From Vibrio breoganii (GTDB lineage Bacteria; Pseudomonadota; Gammaproteobacteria; Enterobacterales; Vibrionaceae): a DNA stretch of 64,000 nucleotides. Below the pieces are notes generated by a model. The model ran no database searches. It had not been told where the DNA came from and was given only the letters and a program-made list of their open reading frames with translations. Each line of letters opens with the position of its first letter. Position 1 is the stretch's first letter. Below, piece by piece: positions 61,251 to 64,000 of the stretch. The translations under genes and the position numbers were made by a program. The stretch is taken from the NCBI RefSeq assembly GCF_001677275.1, contig NZ_CP016178.1:310001-374000 (forward strand), read 5' to 3'.

Positions 61251-62327
61251 ATGAAAAAATACGCACTGATTGCAGTTATTCTCTCCATCGCGGGGTTCTC
61301 TGCATTTTCCCTTCATACGACCGAAAAAGAAGCGCCAACACTGTCGAGCGCTTTGACCGTGGATACGACTTTTGCAGGGCAGGATACCCTTGAGCGTAGC
61401 GTTCATATGTTGGGCAATACGTTTGCTCACCAATCCGTCGATATCAAGCCAGAAGAGAAAGGAAAGGTCTCAAAGGTTTTAGTGAAATCGGGAGAGGAAG
61501 TTAAGAAAGGACAATTACTATTTTTGCTTGATGATAGACATCAGCGCGCTGTGGTTCAGCGAGAAGCCGCGAGCTTGAAAGAGCTTCAACGCCAACACAG
61601 TAATTTGCTGCGACTCTTGCCTAATGGCGCCGTTCCGCAAGGAGATGTGGACGCAGCGCTGGCTAACGTTGAAATGCAAAAGGCTGAGCTAGATCTCGCT
61701 AAGGCAACGCTTCAAGATAAGCGAGTCACTGCTCCATTCTCAGGTACATTGGGCCTAGTCGATATTACTATTGGGCAAAATGTAGAAAGCGAGAGCGTAT
61801 TAACTACGCTTGATGACTCGAGCCATCTTAGATTGAATGTGGCTCTTCCCGCTAAGTATCTGCGTCAACTTAAGGTCGGACAAACCACTAAACTCTCCAG
61901 CATCGAAGGGGCGAAGTCTGTAAAGGCTACCCTGACAAGTTTAGATAGCCGAGTAAACAGTCAAACGCAAAACATCCAAGTGCAGTTTCGCATCGACAAT
62001 GATGAGGCAGACTTAACCCCAGGCAGTCTTGTGCTGGGTGAATTACCGCTGCCGGCGCAAGCCGAAGTCACCGTTCCTTTGCAGTCAGTGGTGTATCGAG
62101 GGCATGAGCGCTTTGTGTATGTGGTGCAAGACAGCAAAGTAGAAAAACGTCATGTAGAAAAGCGAATAGTGACACTGGGTGAGCGCACGGGTGAGAAAGT
62201 ACAAGTCCTTGAGGGGCTGGAGATCGGAGAGGAAATTGTTTATCGCGGAACGGTGAAGCTGCGTGAAAATGCAGAAGTGGAAGTCATTGAAACGGTAGAC
62301 ACTCATTTGCCAAGTGGTGACGTTTAA
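61251..62327 (+). CDS. RND efflux periplasmic adaptor (membrane fusion protein)
   Basis: 358 residues. One N-terminal signal/anchor (about 5-22). Lipoyl half KVSKVLVKSGEEVKKGQLLFLLD (about 72-94), a short coiled coil (about 100-150), second half ITIGQNVESESVL (about 174-186), then beta-barrel and TPGSLVLGELPL. It bridges the RND pump to an outer-membrane channel. It stops 2 bases before the pump gene. Confidence 0.93.
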   Translation: MKKYALIAVILSIAGFSAFSLHTTEKEAPTLSSALTVDTTFAGQDTLERSVHMLGNTFAHQSVDIKPEEKGKVSKVLVKSGEEVKKGQLLFLLDDRHQRAVVQREAASLKELQRQHSNLLRLLPNGAVPQGDVDAALANVEMQKAELDLAKATLQDKRVTAPFSGTLGLVDITIGQNVESESVLTTLDDSSHLRLNVALPAKYLRQLKVGQTTKLSSIEGAKSVKATLTSLDSRVNSQTQNIQVQFRIDNDEADLTPGSLVLGELPLPAQAEVTVPLQSVVYRGHERFVYVVQDSKVEKRHVEKRIVTLGERTGEKVQVLEGLEIGEEIVYRGTVKLRENAEVEVIETVDTHLPSGDV

Positions 62328-62329
62328 TC

Positions 62330-64000
62330 ATGAAACTGTCCGATTTCGCAATGTATCGCCCAACCTCGGCGATAGTGTTAAACATTCTGTTTATTGTGTT
62401 TGGCTTGGTTGGCGCAAGTATGCTGGCCGTTCGAGAAATGCCCGATGTTGAAACGAGTGTGGTTTCCGTGGGTACCTCCTATGGCGGTAGTGCTTCATCC
62501 ATTGTTGAGAGTCAAATAACTAAGCCTATCGAGGACCAACTTAGCGGTATCGATGGTATTGATTATATTTGGTCCTCTTCATGGGATGGTTGGTCAGGCA
62601 TCAACATCACCTTCAAGTCTGGCTACGACATGATCCAAGCAGTCAGTGATGTGCGCGATGCCGTAAGCCGAGCACGTGGCAGTCTGCCTGATGATGTTGA
62701 TGAACCTATTGTGCGCAAGAACAGCAGTGAGGGTGACCCGTTCATGTGGCTCAATCTCACCAGCACTAAGCACGATCGCATCGAATTGAGTGACTATGCA
62801 CAGCGCATATTAATTGAACGCCTAAGCTTGGTGCCGGGTGTCAGTTCCATCAATACCTCAGGTGTGATTGAGCGCGTGTTGTATGTGGAGATCAACCCAG
62901 AAGATCTTGCCGCACGCCAGTTAACCACCACTGACGTGGCGCAAGCACTGCGGGCAGAGAACCTGCAGCTCCCTGCTGGGTATGTAAGGAATGAATCACT
63001 GAATGTGGTGGTTCGTTTAGAGCGTCTGTATCAAAAAGCCGAAGACTTTGAGCAGCTACAAATTGCCGAGAAAGACGGTGAATCAGTGCTTTTGAAGGAC
63101 ATAGCCAATGTCTACATAGGTGCCAAAAAAGAGACCACCACCTTTAAAGCCAATAACGTCGATAGTATGGGTCTTGGCATTGTGGCTATGTCTCAAGCAA
63201 ACCCTTTGACGGTATCGGATTCTGTTCTGGATGAGCTCAAATCACTGCAGCACTTTTTACCCGAAGGGGTTGATCTACAGGTTGATTACGACAGTACTGT
63301 CTTTATCCGTGAGGCCATAAAAGAGGTCTACATTACGTTGGCCATTACTGCTGTACTGGTGACGTTAGTGCTGTATCTCTTTTTGGGACGACTCTCGACC
63401 ACGATTGTCCCTGCGATAACCGTCCCTGTTTCCCTTATTTCGGCATTTTCTGTGGCTTACTTATGTGGTTACTCCATCAATCTCGTCACACTGATGGCCT
63501 TGATTCTGGCCATAGGCTTAGTGGTGGATGATGCCATCGTTGTGGTGGAAAACATTGTGCGCCATAGGCGAAACGGTGCGCCTGCTATGGTGGCGGCGTT
63601 TAAGGGAACCAAAGAGCTTAACTTTGCGGTAATCGCCACCACACTGGTGTTGATCATGACCTTCCTGCCTTTGATCTTTCTAGAGGGAAAGCTAGGCAAT
63701 ATGTTCGCAGAATTTGCGGTTATCTTATCTGCCGCTGTGGGCTTTTCATCCATCGCCGCCCTTACTCTTGGTCCCGTGCTAAGCGAGCTATTGTTCCGTA
63801 AAGAACTTGAAGAGCCTAACCGCGTTTGTTTGGCTGTGGATAAGGGCGTGAGTCGTATCCAGGCTGTTTATCGCAAGAGCTTAGAATCGGTTCTGAAGTG
63901 GAAAACCTTCTCTCTATTTGTGCTTATCGTCTGCTCTGCGGGGCTTTACTTTGTCTATCAACAGCAGCAGCGAGCTTTTGCGCCAGTGGAAGACCGAGGT
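62330..64000 (+). CDS. RND efflux pump permease, N-terminal 557 residues
   Basis: Open from the ATG at 62330 to the window edge, 557 codons. First helix SAIVLNILFIVFGLVGASML (about 13-32), a large periplasmic loop (about 40-330), then helices 2-6; the proton-relay Asp pair is in GLVVDDAIVVVENIV (about 396-410). The start reads MKLSDFAMYRPTSAIV, as in the AcrB/MexF-like HAE1 family. Pair with the adaptor gene directly upstream. Substrate unknown; C-terminus lies outside. Confidence 0.95.
   Translation, partial: MKLSDFAMYRPTSAIVLNILFIVFGLVGASMLAVREMPDVETSVVSVGTSYGGSASSIVESQITKPIEDQLSGIDGIDYIWSSSWDGWSGINITFKSGYDMIQAVSDVRDAVSRARGSLPDDVDEPIVRKNSSEGDPFMWLNLTSTKHDRIELSDYAQRILIERLSLVPGVSSINTSGVIERVLYVEINPEDLAARQLTTTDVAQALRAENLQLPAGYVRNESLNVVVRLERLYQKAEDFEQLQIAEKDGESVLLKDIANVYIGAKKETTTFKANNVDSMGLGIVAMSQANPLTVSDSVLDELKSLQHFLPEGVDLQVDYDSTVFIREAIKEVYITLAITAVLVTLVLYLFLGRLSTTIVPAITVPVSLISAFSVAYLCGYSINLVTLMALILAIGLVVDDAIVVVENIVRHRRNGAPAMVAAFKGTKELNFAVIATTLVLIMTFLPLIFLEGKLGNMFAEFAVILSAAVGFSSIAALTLGPVLSELLFRKELEEPNRVCLAVDKGVSRIQAVYRKSLESVLKWKTFSLFVLIVCSAGLYFVYQQQQRAFAPVEDRG

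Overview
The window is ordinary-coding-density gammaproteobacterial DNA of moderate GC. Its gene content points to a marine member of the Vibrionaceae. It carries the Vibrio-type heme locus (hutWXZ divergent from tonB-exbB-exbD-hutBCD), napFDABC divergent from narQP with the small TIGR02808-type protein in the nap operon, and nrfA divergent from nrfBCDEF. In Vibrio cholerae the hut and nap loci lie on the second chromosome, so this may be part of a Vibrio chromosome II; that is inference.

Layout: 1-5.5 kb holds the end of a VOC-fold enzyme, a small HTH regulator, a two-gene unit encoding a predicted beta-rich secreted protein and a lipoprotein with thrombospondin type-3 calcium repeats, and an SBF-like transporter. 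5.5-17 kb is the heme island: energy-transducing TonB complex, heme ABC importer, heme-degradation genes, a TonB-dependent receptor and an ABC exporter. 17-20.4 kb has a MarC protein, a DUF4136 lipoprotein, an Omp85-type barrel protein and an unlisted 49-residue membrane peptide. 20.5-22.5 kb is a non-coding 115-bp tandem repeat array flanked by 7-bp repeats and interrupted by an IS3-family element with a clean 4-bp target duplication. 22.5-29.7 kb is periplasmic nitrate reduction (nap) and its sensor-regulator pair. 29.8-36 kb has dodecin, transaldolase, moeB, moeA, folE, a TDT transporter and two tiny hydrophobic ORFs. 36-41.2 kb has a COG0523 GTPase, an AbrB-family membrane protein, a small membrane peptide, the ribosome-assembly GTPase YlqF and an ISAs1-family element. 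41.4-45.9 kb has an SDR enzyme and a XylR-like AraC regulator next to a GH3 glycosidase. 46-51 kb has a DEAD-box helicase, small proteins, a 3D-domain lipoprotein lying between two copies of a terminator plus satP 3' end, satP and an APC permease. 51-58.8 kb is nitrite reduction to ammonia (nrf). 58.8-64 kb has GloA2, an arylsulfatase and the start of an RND efflux operon.

Functionally the window joins iron/heme acquisition with anaerobic nitrate-to-ammonia respiration. NapA reduces nitrate to nitrite and NrfA reduces nitrite to ammonium. NarQP senses the ions, good FNR boxes sit in both control regions, and moeA/moeB help make the molybdenum cofactor that NapA needs. No CRISPR array, tRNA, rRNA, prophage or biosynthetic cluster was seen. 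The best candidates for something undescribed are the alternating 115-bp hairpin array, the Ca-repeat lipoprotein/beta-repeat protein pair, the ParB/sulfiredoxin-like gene translationally coupled to nrfF, the duplicated satP tail, and several peptide genes of 32-53 residues.
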